The notes: a model not told the origin generated them from the sequence alone. A stretch of DNA of 64,000 nucleotides from Burkholderia pyrrocinia (GCF_003330765.1 NZ_CP024903.1:1426001-1490000); one strand, 5' to 3'; counted from the first letter of the stretch, positions 50,300 to 60,481 are shown. Made by a program: numbers and translations.

Positions 50300-51565
50300 T
50301 CAGCGTCCGCCACGCAACGCAGCGACCTTCTCGCTGAGCGCGTTACGCCGCCGGTCTTGCACCCCCAACTGCGACACCATCCACTCGACAACCATCGGCA
50401 GATTACTGTTCGCCCGCATCGGCTCGTCGATCATCAACCCCGCATCGAGCGCATTGAACCCGGCCTCCAGTGCGTGCTCGCGCTCCCCTGCCCGCTCCCA
50501 GCACACGGCGCTCATCCGCCAAGCCTCGACCGTCATCAATCCATCCTTCGCAGCCGTGGTCGATGCCGCCGCGCGCTCATAGCAATATGCCGAATGCGCG
50601 TAATCCTTGTGCGTCAGATGCACGCTTGCCTCGCCGAACAGCCCGTTCGCAACGAGCTTGTGCCCCGCCGGATGCCCTGCCTCGACCGCACGGGTGCCGC
50701 TGCTGGCCGCGCTACGGTACGCATCGATCGCCTTCTCCCGATCGCGCCATTTCAGATACGCAGCCCCTGCAATCAGATGCACGACAACGCACTGATCGAA
50801 CCACTGCTCACGCTCCGCGACCTTCAGCGCTGCCGCGCGCAGTTCCTCCAGCCGAGAAGGATTACCGCCTTCGATCATCTCGGTCAGCACCACGAAATGC
50901 CGTCGAAACTCACCGCTCGGCCCGCGCTCGCCCGACTCCGCCAGCAATTCGCGCGGCACGCTCGCCATCGAATACTTGCCTTGTACAACTCGCACCGCGG
51001 CCCGATGCCGTTGCATCAGCGCTGGGAACAGCGCGATGTCCGTACGCGGCACGACGAAGCGCACGCGCTCGCCAAGCTGCGGCGCGACCGCAACGATCGT
51101 CAGCAAATCGTCCATCCATCGCACCCACGCCGCGTCATCCCGCACTTTCGCCGGCTCAAGCACGAAAACCATCACCGGGAAAATATCCGGATGGTGCTGC
51201 ATCAGGCTGTCGGCAACCGTGAACAGATACAGCAAAGGATTCCGGCCATCGTCGTACGGCGGCTGCCAATCCGCTCTCACACCCCGAGCATCGGATCCGT
51301 CACGCCGGCTGTCGTAGAACGCAATGAGTTCGTCCGTCAGCGCCTTCGCATAACCCGATTCATTGACGAACGGTGCGCGCATCGTCCGCACCGCGCACGA
51401 CGTCTCGTCCTGAACCTGGAAATACAGCCGCACGAGCTGTGCATCCGTCTCGTCGGTCTGCCAGATCATCAATCGCGCGTCCCGCGCTTTCGCGAAACTC
51501 ATCCAGTCCGTATGCGCATCCATGAACCTGCGTTCCACTGGATTGGTCGGCTGCCAGTTCTGCAT
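50300..51565 (-). CDS. TPR-like protein between vgrG and rhs, probable effector-loading adaptor
   Basis: 421 residues, no signal peptide. The C-terminal half has tetratricopeptide-like helix pairs (AGAAYLKWRDREKAIDAYRS, HKDYAHSAYCYERAAASTTA, AWRMSAVCWERAGEREHALE, roughly residues 255-390). The N-terminal half (FMDAHTDWMSFAKARDARLM, FPVMVFVLEPAKVRDDAAWV) is of unknown fold. It sits between vgrG (15 bp) and rhs (21 bp), where T6SS effector chaperones such as DUF4123 or DUF1795 proteins are normally found, but belongs to neither. The adaptor role is inference. Confidence 0.7.
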   Translation of the reverse strand: MQNWQPTNPVERRFMDAHTDWMSFAKARDARLMIWQTDETDAQLVRLYFQVQDETSCAVRTMRAPFVNESGYAKALTDELIAFYDSRRDGSDARGVRADWQPPYDDGRNPLLYLFTVADSLMQHHPDIFPVMVFVLEPAKVRDDAAWVRWMDDLLTIVAVAPQLGERVRFVVPRTDIALFPALMQRHRAAVRVVQGKYSMASVPRELLAESGERGPSGEFRRHFVVLTEMIEGGNPSRLEELRAAALKVAEREQWFDQCVVVHLIAGAAYLKWRDREKAIDAYRSAASSGTRAVEAGHPAGHKLVANGLFGEASVHLTHKDYAHSAYCYERAAASTTAAKDGLMTVEAWRMSAVCWERAGEREHALEAGFNALDAGLMIDEPMRANSNLPMVVEWMVSQLGVQDRRRNALSEKVAALRGGR

Positions 51566-51580
51566 TCGCGCGAATCTCCG

Positions 51581-53785
51581 TCACGGATTCAGCTTCAGGA
51601 TGGTCCCTTCGACCGTATGCTCGCCCGTGGCCGATGACGTCACCGTCGTTCCGCGCACGCTGTGGCTTTCGGAGCCGGTCGATGCAACCTTAACGCCCTG
51701 GATCGTGATCGTTCCATCGCTCTTCATCACGATGCTCGACATCCCGCAGACAAGCGAAAGCTGATCGCCGGCATTGACGAGCACCTGATGCTGCACGCTC
51801 GTCGTGTGGTTCGCGCCGACGTTGACGGTGTGTTCGCCGCCGACCGTGTGCGTATGCGCGTTCGCGATCGTCGACGTGCGCGTGCCGATCTCTTCGGTAT
51901 GCGCCGACGCAACCAGCGTCTTCATGTCCTGCGACGTCGTCTGATACATCTGTCCGACATTCAGCGTCTTGCCTTCCCCGATCGTTTCGGTCTTGGCTTT
52001 CGCAACCGTCTCGGTATGTATTCCACCAATGGTCGCGTCGCGATTCGCGGCGACCGTCACGGTTTCGTTCTTCCCGACCGTTCGCGTTCGATTCCCACCC
52101 ACCCCATGCGTCTCATCCACCGCGATTTGCGCGACCCGGTTCTGCCCGATATTCACCGTCTCGTTCTGCCCCACACTCCGTTGCCGGTTGTTCTTCACCT
52201 GCATCGTCTCGTCGTTCCCGACCGTATGCGTGTGATCGTGCCCGACAGAAAGCGAATGATCGGCCTCCGTCTCCGCATCGAAATTCCTTTCCGCATGCAT
52301 CCAAAGCTGCTCCGCGCCCTTCTTGTCCTCGAACCGGAACGCATTCGCATGCTCGGTCGTCCCGCCCGGCGACGACCGCGACAGCATCCCGCTCTGCGTC
52401 GCACTCCCCGGCAGCCCCCAAGGCGGCATCTTCTCGCCGTTATAAACGCGCCCCGTCACGATCGGCTCATCCGGATCGCCATTCAGAAAATCGACGACCA
52501 CCTCATCGGCCACACGCGGAATCTGCACGCCTCCAAACCCGCCGCCGGCCCAAGGACTCGACACCCGCACCCAGCACGAAGAATCCTGATTGCTCTGCCC
52601 GTACCGATCCCAGCGAAACTGCAGCTTCACGCGCCCGTACTGATCGGTCCAGATTTCCTCGCCCGGCGGCCCGACGACGGTCGCTGTCTGCGGCCCGTTG
52701 GTCCGCGGCCGTGGTGTGTCGCGCGGAGATCGATAAGGCAAACTCGACGGCTGCACGAGCGTCATCGATTGATGCACGACGGCCTCCGCGCCCTGATCGC
52801 TCGCATAAGCGTTTTCCTGAAACCGGTACTGACACCGCACGATCAGGTACTCGCGGTTCTGGTCGGCACGCGGGCAATGCTCCAGCGTGAACAGATACCC
52901 GGGCGCCACACCACGCACGTCGGTATCGGCATTCGCCCGCTCGTGCTCGGCCTGCTGTTCCTCGAGCCTCACGCGGCTGTAATGCGCACCGGGCGCATCG
53001 TCGCGATAGCCGCCCGGCCACTCGAACGAAGCGAAGCTGTCGTGATCGTGTCCACGCGGATCGACCTTCTGCGACGAAAGATCGGCGCGTGGCTTCGTAT
53101 AGTCGTAGTCGGTGGTCTGATGCTTGCCGACGCTCACCTCCTGCGCGGGCAGCCAGCCGTCGATGTGTTCCTCATCGGCAATCGCGGTGCGGTCGCGCGC
53201 GATGTACGGAATCGTCTCGTAGCCGGGCAGCGCCGTGTGCGACGACATCGCGTCGCTCAGCATCAGCGTATGCGTGTCCTCGGCATGCCGGAACCAGTAA
53301 TAGATGCCCTCGAATTCCATCAGCCGCGACACGAATGCGGCATCGGTCTCGTTGTACTGCACGCAGTACTCGCGCGGCACATACGTTTCGGCGAGGTGAT
53401 TCTCGATCGGAAACCCATACGACGACAGCACCTCCTGCACGATCTCGGGCACGGTCTTGTTCTGGAAGATCCGGCAATCGGAGCGGCGCGTCGCGAGCCA
53501 CAGCCACGGGCGTACGACCAGCTCGTAACCGTAATGCCGCTCGGCGCGCCGGCCGGCCAGCGACGCGCGCGCGACGATCCCGTTCAGGTAGCGCGTCGAC
53601 AGGTCCTGCTGTTCGATCCGGACGGTCACGGGCTTGCCGAGCATGTCCTTCAGCGACAGGCTGTGGCTGTCGGCCAGCGCCTCGATCCGGAATTCGAACA
53701 AGCGGCCGAGTTCCTCGCTGCCGTCGAGCGTATGGAATTTCAGGTCGTCGCCGTGCGGGCTGTCGAGTGTGAAGACGCGATTCAC
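51581..53785 (-). CDS. vgrG: T6SS spike protein VgrG (TssI)
   Basis: 734 residues, GTG start overlapping the clpV stop. gp27-like region (FEFRIEALADSHSLSLKDML, SDCRIFQNKTVPEIVQEVLS, YCVQYNETDAAFVSRLMEFE), gp5 OB fold (TDQYGRVKLQFRWDRYGQSN, SSPWAGGGFGGVQIPRVADE, FLNGDPDEPIVTGRVYN), then a beta-helix spike of repeated V-x-x-N-x-T steps (residues about 520-690). No C-terminal enzyme domain, so it is a carrier for Rhs and PAAR cargo. Trimeric tip of the Hcp tube. Confidence 0.96.
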   Translation of the reverse strand: MNRVFTLDSPHGDDLKFHTLDGSEELGRLFEFRIEALADSHSLSLKDMLGKPVTVRIEQQDLSTRYLNGIVARASLAGRRAERHYGYELVVRPWLWLATRRSDCRIFQNKTVPEIVQEVLSSYGFPIENHLAETYVPREYCVQYNETDAAFVSRLMEFEGIYYWFRHAEDTHTLMLSDAMSSHTALPGYETIPYIARDRTAIADEEHIDGWLPAQEVSVGKHQTTDYDYTKPRADLSSQKVDPRGHDHDSFASFEWPGGYRDDAPGAHYSRVRLEEQQAEHERANADTDVRGVAPGYLFTLEHCPRADQNREYLIVRCQYRFQENAYASDQGAEAVVHQSMTLVQPSSLPYRSPRDTPRPRTNGPQTATVVGPPGEEIWTDQYGRVKLQFRWDRYGQSNQDSSCWVRVSSPWAGGGFGGVQIPRVADEVVVDFLNGDPDEPIVTGRVYNGEKMPPWGLPGSATQSGMLSRSSPGGTTEHANAFRFEDKKGAEQLWMHAERNFDAETEADHSLSVGHDHTHTVGNDETMQVKNNRQRSVGQNETVNIGQNRVAQIAVDETHGVGGNRTRTVGKNETVTVAANRDATIGGIHTETVAKAKTETIGEGKTLNVGQMYQTTSQDMKTLVASAHTEEIGTRTSTIANAHTHTVGGEHTVNVGANHTTSVQHQVLVNAGDQLSLVCGMSSIVMKSDGTITIQGVKVASTGSESHSVRGTTVTSSATGEHTVEGTILKLNP

Positions 53786-56439
53786 GCCGTGGCCTCCTCG
53801 TCGAACCGGTAAACGAATTCGCCATCCGCCGCGCTCACCTCAATCGAGGCCAGCGTGCGGCCTTCGAGCGTCGCCTCCAGGATCGCGCGGCTGATGCGTG
53901 GCATCACGGTATGCGTGAGGATCGCGTCGACCATGCGGCCGCCGGATTCGATCGTTCGGCAGCGCTCGACGATCAGCGCGGTTGCCGCATCGGTGCAACG
54001 CAGCCGGATCCCGTGATGCGCGTCGATCCGCTTCTCGATCCGCCGCAGTTGCAGCGCGACGATCCGCGCGAGCGTCGCGTCGGTGAGCGGGTAATACGGC
54101 ACGACAGTCAGCCGGCCGAGCAGCGCGGCCGGAAACACGTCGAGCAGCGGCACGCGCAACGCATCGGCGAGCGTCTGCACGCCCGGCAGATGCTCCGGAT
54201 CGCGGCAAAGCTGCATCACGCGATCCGCGCCGACGTTCGACGTCAGCAGGATCACGGTATGCCGGAAATCGATGTCGCGGCCCTCGCCGTCCTCCATCCA
54301 GCCCTTGTCGAACACCTGGAAGAAAATCTCGTGCACGTCGCGGTGCGCCTTCTCGATCTCGTCGAGCAGCACGACGCTGTACGGCCGGCGGCGCACGGCT
54401 TCGGTGAGTACGCCGCCCTGCCCGTAGCCGACATAGCCGGGCGGCGCGCCCTTCAGCGTCGACACCGTATGCGCTTCCTGGAACTCGCTCATGTTGATCG
54501 TGATCGCGTTGTGTTCGCCGCCGTACAGCGTGTCGGCGAGCGCGAGCGCGGTCTCGGTCTTGCCGACGCCGGACGGGCCGCACAGCAGGAACACGCCGTG
54601 CGGCTTGGTCGGATCGTCGAGCTTCGCGCGCGCGGTCTGGATCCGCTCGGCGATCAGCTCGACCGCATGCCGCTGGCCGACGACGCGTTCGCCGAGCGTA
54701 TCGGCAAGCTTCAGCACGGCCTGCGTTTCGTCGCGTACCATCCGGCCGAGCGGAATGCCGGTCCAGTCGGCGACGACGGCCGCCACCGCGTGCGTATCGA
54801 CGGCGGGCAGCACGAGCGGCGCATCGCCCTGCAGATCGGCCAGTGCCTGCTGCGCGGCGGCGAGACGGACTTGCGCGGCGGTACGCGCATCCGCATCAAG
54901 CTCGCGCGACGGATCGTCGTCGAGCAATAAAGCACGCGATTCGACGATCGCCGTCAATGCGTTTCGTTCGGTCTGCCACCGTGCGTCGAGTTGGTCGAGC
55001 GCGGCTTGCGCGGCGGCAATGTCGGTATCGATCGCATCGCGCCGCGCGGCATCGCCGGTGCCGAGCGCGCACTCCCGTCCGATCCGCTCCTGTTCGACGC
55101 GCAGGCTGTCGATGCGGCGGCGCGCGTCCTCGATCGGCGCGGGCACCGCGTGCTGGCTGACGGCGACGCGCGCACAGGCCGTATCGAGCAGGCTGATCGC
55201 CTTGTCCGGCAACTGCCGGGCGGGGATGTACCGGTGCGACAGCGTGACGGCAGCCTGCAGCGCGTCGTCGAGCACGAGCACGCGGTGGTGGGCCTCGAGC
55301 TTCGCGGCGAGGCCGCGCAGCATGGTCAACGCAGCTGCTTCTTCCGGCTCGTGCACGTGGACGAGCTGGAAGCGCCGCGTCAGCGCGGGATCCTTCTCGA
55401 TGTACTGCTTGTACTCGGACCACGTGGTCGCGCCGATCGTGCGCAGCAGGCCGCGCGCGAGCGCGGGTTTCAGCAGGTTCGCGGCGTCGCCGGTGCCGGC
55501 CGCCCCGCCCGCGCCGACGAGCGTATGCACTTCGTCGATGAACAGGATCGCCGGCCGCTCGGACGACATCGCCTCGTCGATCACGCCGCGCAGCCGGCTC
55601 TCGAACTCGCCCTTCACGCTCGCACCGGCCTGCAGCAGCCCGATGTCGAGCAGGTACAGCGCGACGTCGCGCAGCGACGGCGGCACGTCGCCAGCGGCGA
55701 TCCGCAGCGCGAAACCTTCCGCGACGGCGGTCTTGCCGACGCCGGCCTCGCCGACCAGCAGCGGGTTGTTCTGCCGGCGCCGCAGCAGGATGTCGACGAT
55801 CTGGCGGATCTCGGCGTCGCGCCCGACGACAGGGTCGATCTCGCCGGCCCGCGCGCGGGCGGTCAGGTCGACGGCGAAGCGCGCGAGCGCCGATCCGTCG
55901 GCGGCGGGTGTGCCGCGCACCGTCGCATCGCCTCCCGCGCCTGCCTGTGCGGCTGGTTGCGCCTCCGGCGAGCCGTCGACGATCGATTCGAGTTCGTCGG
56001 CGAGCACGTCGGGCACGATGCGCTCGAATTCGCGCGTGATCGCCACCAGCACGTTGCGCAACTGCGGCGTCTTCAGGATCGCGAGCAGCAGCATTGCGCC
56101 GCGAATGCGCGTCGCGTCGTATTTCAGCGTCGCATAGACCCACGCACGTTCGACCGCGTCGTCGATGTGCACGGACAGGTCCGACACCGATCCCGCGCCG
56201 CGCGGCAGCCGGTCGAGCGCCGCGACGAGCCCGCGCTCGATGGCCGCTGCATCGATGTCGAAGCGGCGCAGCACGCGCTGCAGGTCGCCGTCGGGCCGCT
56301 GCAGCATCTGCTTGAACCAGTGCGCGAGCTCGACGTACGGATTGCCGCGCAGCCGGCAGAATCCGGTCGCCTGCTCGAGCGTCTCGTAGAGAAACGGATT
56401 CAGTTTTCCGAACAGGTTGACGCGGCCGATATCGGACAT
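53782..56439 (-). CDS. clpV: T6SS sheath-recycling ATPase ClpV (TssH)
   Basis: 885 residues. N-terminal ClpV domain (MSDIGRVNLFGKLNPFLYET), AAA1 Walker A LLVGEAGVGKTAVAEG near residue 230 and Walker B AILFIDEVHTLVGAGG, middle coiled-coil domain, AAA2 Walker A LCGPSGVGKTETALAL near residue 623 and Walker B VVLLDEIEKAHRD, C-terminal D2-small domain. It unfolds contracted TssB/TssC sheath for reuse. Twelve bases after tssG. Confidence 0.97.
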   Translation of the reverse strand: MSDIGRVNLFGKLNPFLYETLEQATGFCRLRGNPYVELAHWFKQMLQRPDGDLQRVLRRFDIDAAAIERGLVAALDRLPRGAGSVSDLSVHIDDAVERAWVYATLKYDATRIRGAMLLLAILKTPQLRNVLVAITREFERIVPDVLADELESIVDGSPEAQPAAQAGAGGDATVRGTPAADGSALARFAVDLTARARAGEIDPVVGRDAEIRQIVDILLRRRQNNPLLVGEAGVGKTAVAEGFALRIAAGDVPPSLRDVALYLLDIGLLQAGASVKGEFESRLRGVIDEAMSSERPAILFIDEVHTLVGAGGAAGTGDAANLLKPALARGLLRTIGATTWSEYKQYIEKDPALTRRFQLVHVHEPEEAAALTMLRGLAAKLEAHHRVLVLDDALQAAVTLSHRYIPARQLPDKAISLLDTACARVAVSQHAVPAPIEDARRRIDSLRVEQERIGRECALGTGDAARRDAIDTDIAAAQAALDQLDARWQTERNALTAIVESRALLLDDDPSRELDADARTAAQVRLAAAQQALADLQGDAPLVLPAVDTHAVAAVVADWTGIPLGRMVRDETQAVLKLADTLGERVVGQRHAVELIAERIQTARAKLDDPTKPHGVFLLCGPSGVGKTETALALADTLYGGEHNAITINMSEFQEAHTVSTLKGAPPGYVGYGQGGVLTEAVRRRPYSVVLLDEIEKAHRDVHEIFFQVFDKGWMEDGEGRDIDFRHTVILLTSNVGADRVMQLCRDPEHLPGVQTLADALRVPLLDVFPAALLGRLTVVPYYPLTDATLARIVALQLRRIEKRIDAHHGIRLRCTDAATALIVERCRTIESGGRMVDAILTHTVMPRISRAILEATLEGRTLASIEVSAADGEFVYRFDEEATA

Positions 56440-56451
56440 GACGGCTCCCGG

Positions 56452-57552
56452 TTAGGCGGTTTCGCGATGAAGGGCCGTGCCGCCGCGCCGCACGTCGTAG
56501 CGGACGACGAGGTCGCGCGCGGGCCCTGGTTCGAGCCGCTGCCCGAGCCAGGCGGTGCGGCCGATGCCCTGCGGCGCGCCGAGCGCGATCGCCGGCACCG
56601 CATCGGCCGCCAGTTCGAGCTGCACGTCCCAGTCGAATTCGATGCCGACGTATTCGCGCACCCATTGCGCGAGCTGCCGCGCGTGTGGCCCGCCCGGCAG
56701 GAAGCGGCGGTACGCGTCGAGCGACAGCGGGCCGAGCACGATCCGGAAGCGCGACTGCGCGTCGCGCACCGCCACGCCGAGCGCGACGGCGCCGACGCGC
56801 AAGGTCGGCCGCGTCGCGCGGATCGTGCAGCGCTGCGAGCGCTCGATCGCGACCCACTGCGGCACGTGCTCGTCGATGCGCGCATCGACGCCGAAATGCC
56901 GGCGCACGATCTGCACGAGCCCTTCCGGGTTGCGCGTGTGACGCACGAGATGGCCCGCATGGAAATAGCGCGCATGCGGCGCGAGCGTGTCGGCGGCGGT
57001 TCCGGCGTCGGCTTGTGCGGCTGGTTTGTCGCCGTGCGCCGCCCGCCCGACCAGGCTCGCGATATAGCCGTCGAACCGTGCGCGCTCGGGGCGATCGAGG
57101 CTCACCGTCGGCTGCGCATCGGCCCACGCGCGGTAGAACAGCAGGATCAGCCGGTGATGGAACAGGTCGGCGAACGCGGCGAACGTCGGGTCGTCGTGCT
57201 GGGCCGCGCGCTCGTGCGCGTATTCGGTCAGGTGCGTCGGCAACGGCCCGTTCGGGCCGAACAGGCCAAAACCGTGGATCGCGATGCGCGGCGGCGTGGC
57301 GCCGTCGTCATGGATGCCGGCCAGCATCGACGCCGCGAATGCGAGCGACGGCTGCTGCCCGAGCCGCACGGGCTCGTCGCGCGGTCGCGCGGCATGGCCG
57401 AGCGGCGCGCGGCCGGGCGACAGCGCATCGAGCCAGCGCAGCGCCTGGAACAGGTCGTAGCCGTGCGGCGCGGCACGCAGCCGCGCCCACCACGCGTCGC
57501 GTCGCGCGGTTTCGGCGGCCGGCCGGGTATCGGGTGACGTGTCGCGCTTCAT
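56452..57552 (-). CDS. tssG: T6SS baseplate protein TssG
   Basis: 366 residues, MKRDTSPDTRPAAETARRDA, with APHGYDLFQALRWLDALSPG, IHGFGLFGPNGPLPTHLTEY (the TssG signature) and SQRCTIRATRPTLRVGAVAL. It forms the baseplate wedge with TssF, TssE and TssK. Its ATG overlaps the tssF stop (ATGA); the open frame further upstream is out-of-frame shadow of tssF. Confidence 0.95.
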   Translation of the reverse strand: MKRDTSPDTRPAAETARRDAWWARLRAAPHGYDLFQALRWLDALSPGRAPLGHAARPRDEPVRLGQQPSLAFAASMLAGIHDDGATPPRIAIHGFGLFGPNGPLPTHLTEYAHERAAQHDDPTFAAFADLFHHRLILLFYRAWADAQPTVSLDRPERARFDGYIASLVGRAAHGDKPAAQADAGTAADTLAPHARYFHAGHLVRHTRNPEGLVQIVRRHFGVDARIDEHVPQWVAIERSQRCTIRATRPTLRVGAVALGVAVRDAQSRFRIVLGPLSLDAYRRFLPGGPHARQLAQWVREYVGIEFDWDVQLELAADAVPAIALGAPQGIGRTAWLGQRLEPGPARDLVVRYDVRRGGTALHRETA

Positions 57553-59420
57553 ATCGCCGGCCGCCTGCCGATGCGCGCCGGCCAGTGTGCGAGCGTGCCG
57601 CGCTGCGCGCTGGTCAGCACGCATTCGGCGAACGCGTTGATCGACACGTGACGCGCGAAGAACTGTTCGAGCACCGCGCCGAGCAGGAACGGGCTGTCGC
57701 CGGAGAATGCGTGGTCGTCGACGGTCACGTCGACCTGCACGCCACGCCCGAACATCAGCGGCCCGAGCGCCGGCAGGCGGCGGAACACGGGCGAGAAAGC
57801 GACCCGCTGCACGCCGTCGATCTGCCGGCGCATTGCCGCGTCGGCGGGGTCGGCGTGCAGCCCGAGCAGTTCGCGCAGCGCATGCGCGCCCTCGTCGTCG
57901 TCGAGATCGGTCAGCGTGTGGCGCGCGAGCCCGAGATGGCGGATCAGCCGCCACGCGGTTTGCGCGTCGGCGATCGGCGGGCGCGGCCGCGACGGGCCGC
58001 GGATCGCGACGATGCGATCGACCGGAGCCGATACGCGCAGCGTGAAGGTGTTCGCGTCGCCGGGCGGCTGCAGCAGCACGAGGTCGCGGTTCGTGCACAG
58101 CGTATCGGCGGACAGGTAGCGCATCGTCTCGTCGTACGGCGCGCACTGGCTGTCGACGAGCGACACGTAGGTCTCGCTGCCGACGTAGCCGGTGCGCGTG
58201 CCGTTCGCGCGCGCCTGCGCGGACACCAGCCGCGGCTCGCGCCGCACCGTGTAGTACGCGCCGTAGTTGCCGTCGTCGCCGGAGAACGACGCGTGAAACG
58301 GCCGGAATTCGCGCGACTGGCCGTCGTCGCGCTGCTCGCTCGCGAGCCGCTGCACCGCATAGACCTCGAAGTCGAGCGGCCGGCTGCGATCGACGACGAC
58401 ATGATGCTCGCGCGCGCCCGGCTGCAGCGGAATGCGATCGGCGCGGCGCGCGAACAGGTTCACGGCCGGTGTGCAGTTCAGCGCGAGGTGACGCGCGTCG
58501 ACGGCCGCTTCGAGCGCCGCATCGTGGCGGTCGAACAGCACGGTCAGATCGCACTCGTCGCCGGTCGCGCGTGCCAGCGCGGCGCGCAGCCCGCCGATGC
58601 TGAAGAACAGGAAGCGCGCCGGAAACGCGAAATACTCGCGCAGCAGCCGGTAGCCGTGGAAGCTGCGGCCGTCGTCGGGCAGGATCGCCTGGGCCGGATC
58701 GAAACCCTCGTGGACGATCGCGTCGGCGTCGAGCGTGTGCAACCAGCGCGGCGGCTGCCCCGGGTCGTGACACACGACGCCGAGCGTATGCGCGGCAAGC
58801 AGTTCGAGCAGATGCAGCGCGTCGCGCTCGGGGCCGGCGAGATGGAACGTCAGCCGGTCGAGCGGCAGTTGCGAGAGTTTCGCGCCGCCGCGCGCCTTCA
58901 GCCGGATGCGCAGCGCGCCGCGCACGTCCTGCCGTGCTGCGACGGCGCCGCGCGGCAGCCACGACGGTGCACCGGTAACAGCCGCATCGGTCAGTTCGAG
59001 CGGCCACAGCGTCAGGTCGTGCGCGGTGCGGAACTCGCACGCGGTCTGCTCGGACGCGGCGGGCCGCGCGCGCAACGCGGTGCCGGCCGGCAGCCGCCAG
59101 CCCTGCGCAAGGCTGCCTTCGTTCATCATTGGCGCAAACCGTACGATCGCCATCGACGGCAGCGGCGCGATGTAGCCGGGATACACGGCATCGAGCAGCG
59201 CCTGCGTGAAGCGCGGAAATTCGGCGTCCATCTTCAGCTGCACGCGCGCGGTGAGGAAGCTGAAGCCCTCGAGCAACCGTTCGACGTACGGGTCGGGCGG
59301 CCCCGATTCGTTCAGCCGCAGCCGCGCGGCGACTTTCGGGAATTGCTGCGCGAATTCGCCGCCGAGCTCGCGCAGGTACGCGAGTTCGCGGTTGTAGTAG
59401 TCGAGCAGGCGCGTATCCAT
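57549..59420 (-). CDS. tssF: T6SS baseplate protein TssF
   Basis: 623 residues, MDTRLLDYYNRELAYLRELG, with FAQQFPKVAARLRLNESGPP, VERLLEGFSFLTARVQLKMD and HYPGYIAPLPSM-like DAVYPGYIAPLPSMAIVRFA: the classic TssF N-terminus. C-terminal RVSAPVDRIVAIRGPSRPRP is family-typical too. TssF with TssG makes the wedge that attaches the sheath. Four bases after tssE. Confidence 0.97.
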   Translation of the reverse strand: MDTRLLDYYNRELAYLRELGGEFAQQFPKVAARLRLNESGPPDPYVERLLEGFSFLTARVQLKMDAEFPRFTQALLDAVYPGYIAPLPSMAIVRFAPMMNEGSLAQGWRLPAGTALRARPAASEQTACEFRTAHDLTLWPLELTDAAVTGAPSWLPRGAVAARQDVRGALRIRLKARGGAKLSQLPLDRLTFHLAGPERDALHLLELLAAHTLGVVCHDPGQPPRWLHTLDADAIVHEGFDPAQAILPDDGRSFHGYRLLREYFAFPARFLFFSIGGLRAALARATGDECDLTVLFDRHDAALEAAVDARHLALNCTPAVNLFARRADRIPLQPGAREHHVVVDRSRPLDFEVYAVQRLASEQRDDGQSREFRPFHASFSGDDGNYGAYYTVRREPRLVSAQARANGTRTGYVGSETYVSLVDSQCAPYDETMRYLSADTLCTNRDLVLLQPPGDANTFTLRVSAPVDRIVAIRGPSRPRPPIADAQTAWRLIRHLGLARHTLTDLDDDEGAHALRELLGLHADPADAAMRRQIDGVQRVAFSPVFRRLPALGPLMFGRGVQVDVTVDDHAFSGDSPFLLGAVLEQFFARHVSINAFAECVLTSAQRGTLAHWPARIGRRPAI

Positions 59421-59424
59421 CGCG

Positions 59425-59973
59425 TCAGGCCCCCGCCACGGCTTGGAGCGACATCGCGCCGGTCTCGAGATCGAGGTCGGAGCGCAGCACGAATTCGAGC
59501 GGATGCGGAATGGACCACAGCGTGCCGCGGATCTCGAACAGCAGCACGTTGTGGCGCCGTTCGCCGGCCCGGCCGCCCGGCGCGTCGATCACGCTGCGGA
59601 CTTCGACGCTGGCGGGCACGATGCGCGGCTCGAAGCGGACGATCGCATCGCGGATCGACGCCTCGACCGACATCCGCTCGACGCCCGACATCGGCTTGCC
59701 GACCAGCGGCCGCATGCCGTAGTTGAGCACCGACGCCTGCGCGTGCGCGAACGCCGACCAGTCGACGAAGCCGTCCTCGGCGTTGCGCGTGTTGAGCAGC
59801 CACGCGAGATCGCGCAGCACGGCCGCGCGCAGGCGCTCGGTGCCGATCCACTGCGCGCCGTGCGCTTCCGTCGCGCGCTGCGGCGCGTCGTCGGTGAGCC
59901 GGTCGAGCAGCGCGGGCTGCAGCCGGTCGCGCAGGTTGCCCTCCCGGCGGTCGCGGGTTTGCGGGTCGTCCAT
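59425..59973 (-). CDS. tssE: T6SS baseplate protein TssE (gp25-like)
   Basis: 182 residues. LRDRLQPALLDRLTDDAPQR at the N-terminus, VLRDLAWLLNTRNAEDG and the gp25 motif SVEASIRDAIVRFEPRIVPA. It triggers sheath polymerisation at the baseplate. It is homologous to phage gpW, also present in this window at 22943-23317. Confidence 0.95.
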   Translation of the reverse strand: MDDPQTRDRREGNLRDRLQPALLDRLTDDAPQRATEAHGAQWIGTERLRAAVLRDLAWLLNTRNAEDGFVDWSAFAHAQASVLNYGMRPLVGKPMSGVERMSVEASIRDAIVRFEPRIVPASVEVRSVIDAPGGRAGERRHNVLLFEIRGTLWSIPHPLEFVLRSDLDLETGAMSLQAVAGA

Positions 59974-59989
59974 GGTCGTCTCCGCGCCG

Positions 59990-60481
59990 TCACATCTCGC
60001 TGTTTTCCTTGATGTTCCAGCCGACCGTCACCTCGGCGCCCTTGCCGCCGTTGTCGTTCTGCTGCCAGTACTGCTTCTTCACCTTCGCGGCCTGGAAGCC
60101 GTAGTGCATCATCAGCCGGTCGGCCGCGTCGCCCGGATCGACGCCCGCGACCTGCGCGGACGTGACGAGCACTTCCTGCAGCGTCACGCGCATGAACTCG
60201 ACCTGCGTGCCGCCCGTCTTGCACGCCGAGATCTCGACCGACGACAGGTGCTTGCCGTTCGCGCAGTTCTTGATGATCGCGGGCGCGCCCTTGTCCATGT
60301 ACGCGGCGACGACAAGATCGTTGAAGCTCGCCTTGCCCGCGTTGCCGCCGCTGCCGCTCGCCATCGCGCCCGGCTGGCTCGCACCCCACGTGAACGACTG
60401 GATGTCGGTCCAGCCCTTGTGCTGCGCGTCCGCCGATTCGCCGGTCACGCCGTCCACCTTCATAAACATTGCCACGCCCAT
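59990..60481 (-). CDS. hcp: T6SS tube protein Hcp (TssD)
   Basis: 163 residues, MFMKVDGVTGESADAQHKGW, WGASQPGAMASGSGGNAGKA and VTVGWNIKENSEM identify Hcp, whose hexamers stack to form the inner tube and can carry small effectors. Four codons separate the ATG at 60481 from a second ATG that matches the shorter family start. Confidence 0.97.
   Translation of the reverse strand: MGVAMFMKVDGVTGESADAQHKGWTDIQSFTWGASQPGAMASGSGGNAGKASFNDLVVAAYMDKGAPAIIKNCANGKHLSSVEISACKTGGTQVEFMRVTLQEVLVTSAQVAGVDPGDAADRLMMHYGFQAAKVKKQYWQQNDNGGKGAEVTVGWNIKENSEM

Noticed and set aside
54991..59726. Very long + strand frames (848 and 1013 codons) across the T6SS genes
   Set aside because: They lie antisense to clpV, tssG, tssF and are low-complexity arginine/alanine-rich, typical frame shadows in GC-rich DNA.
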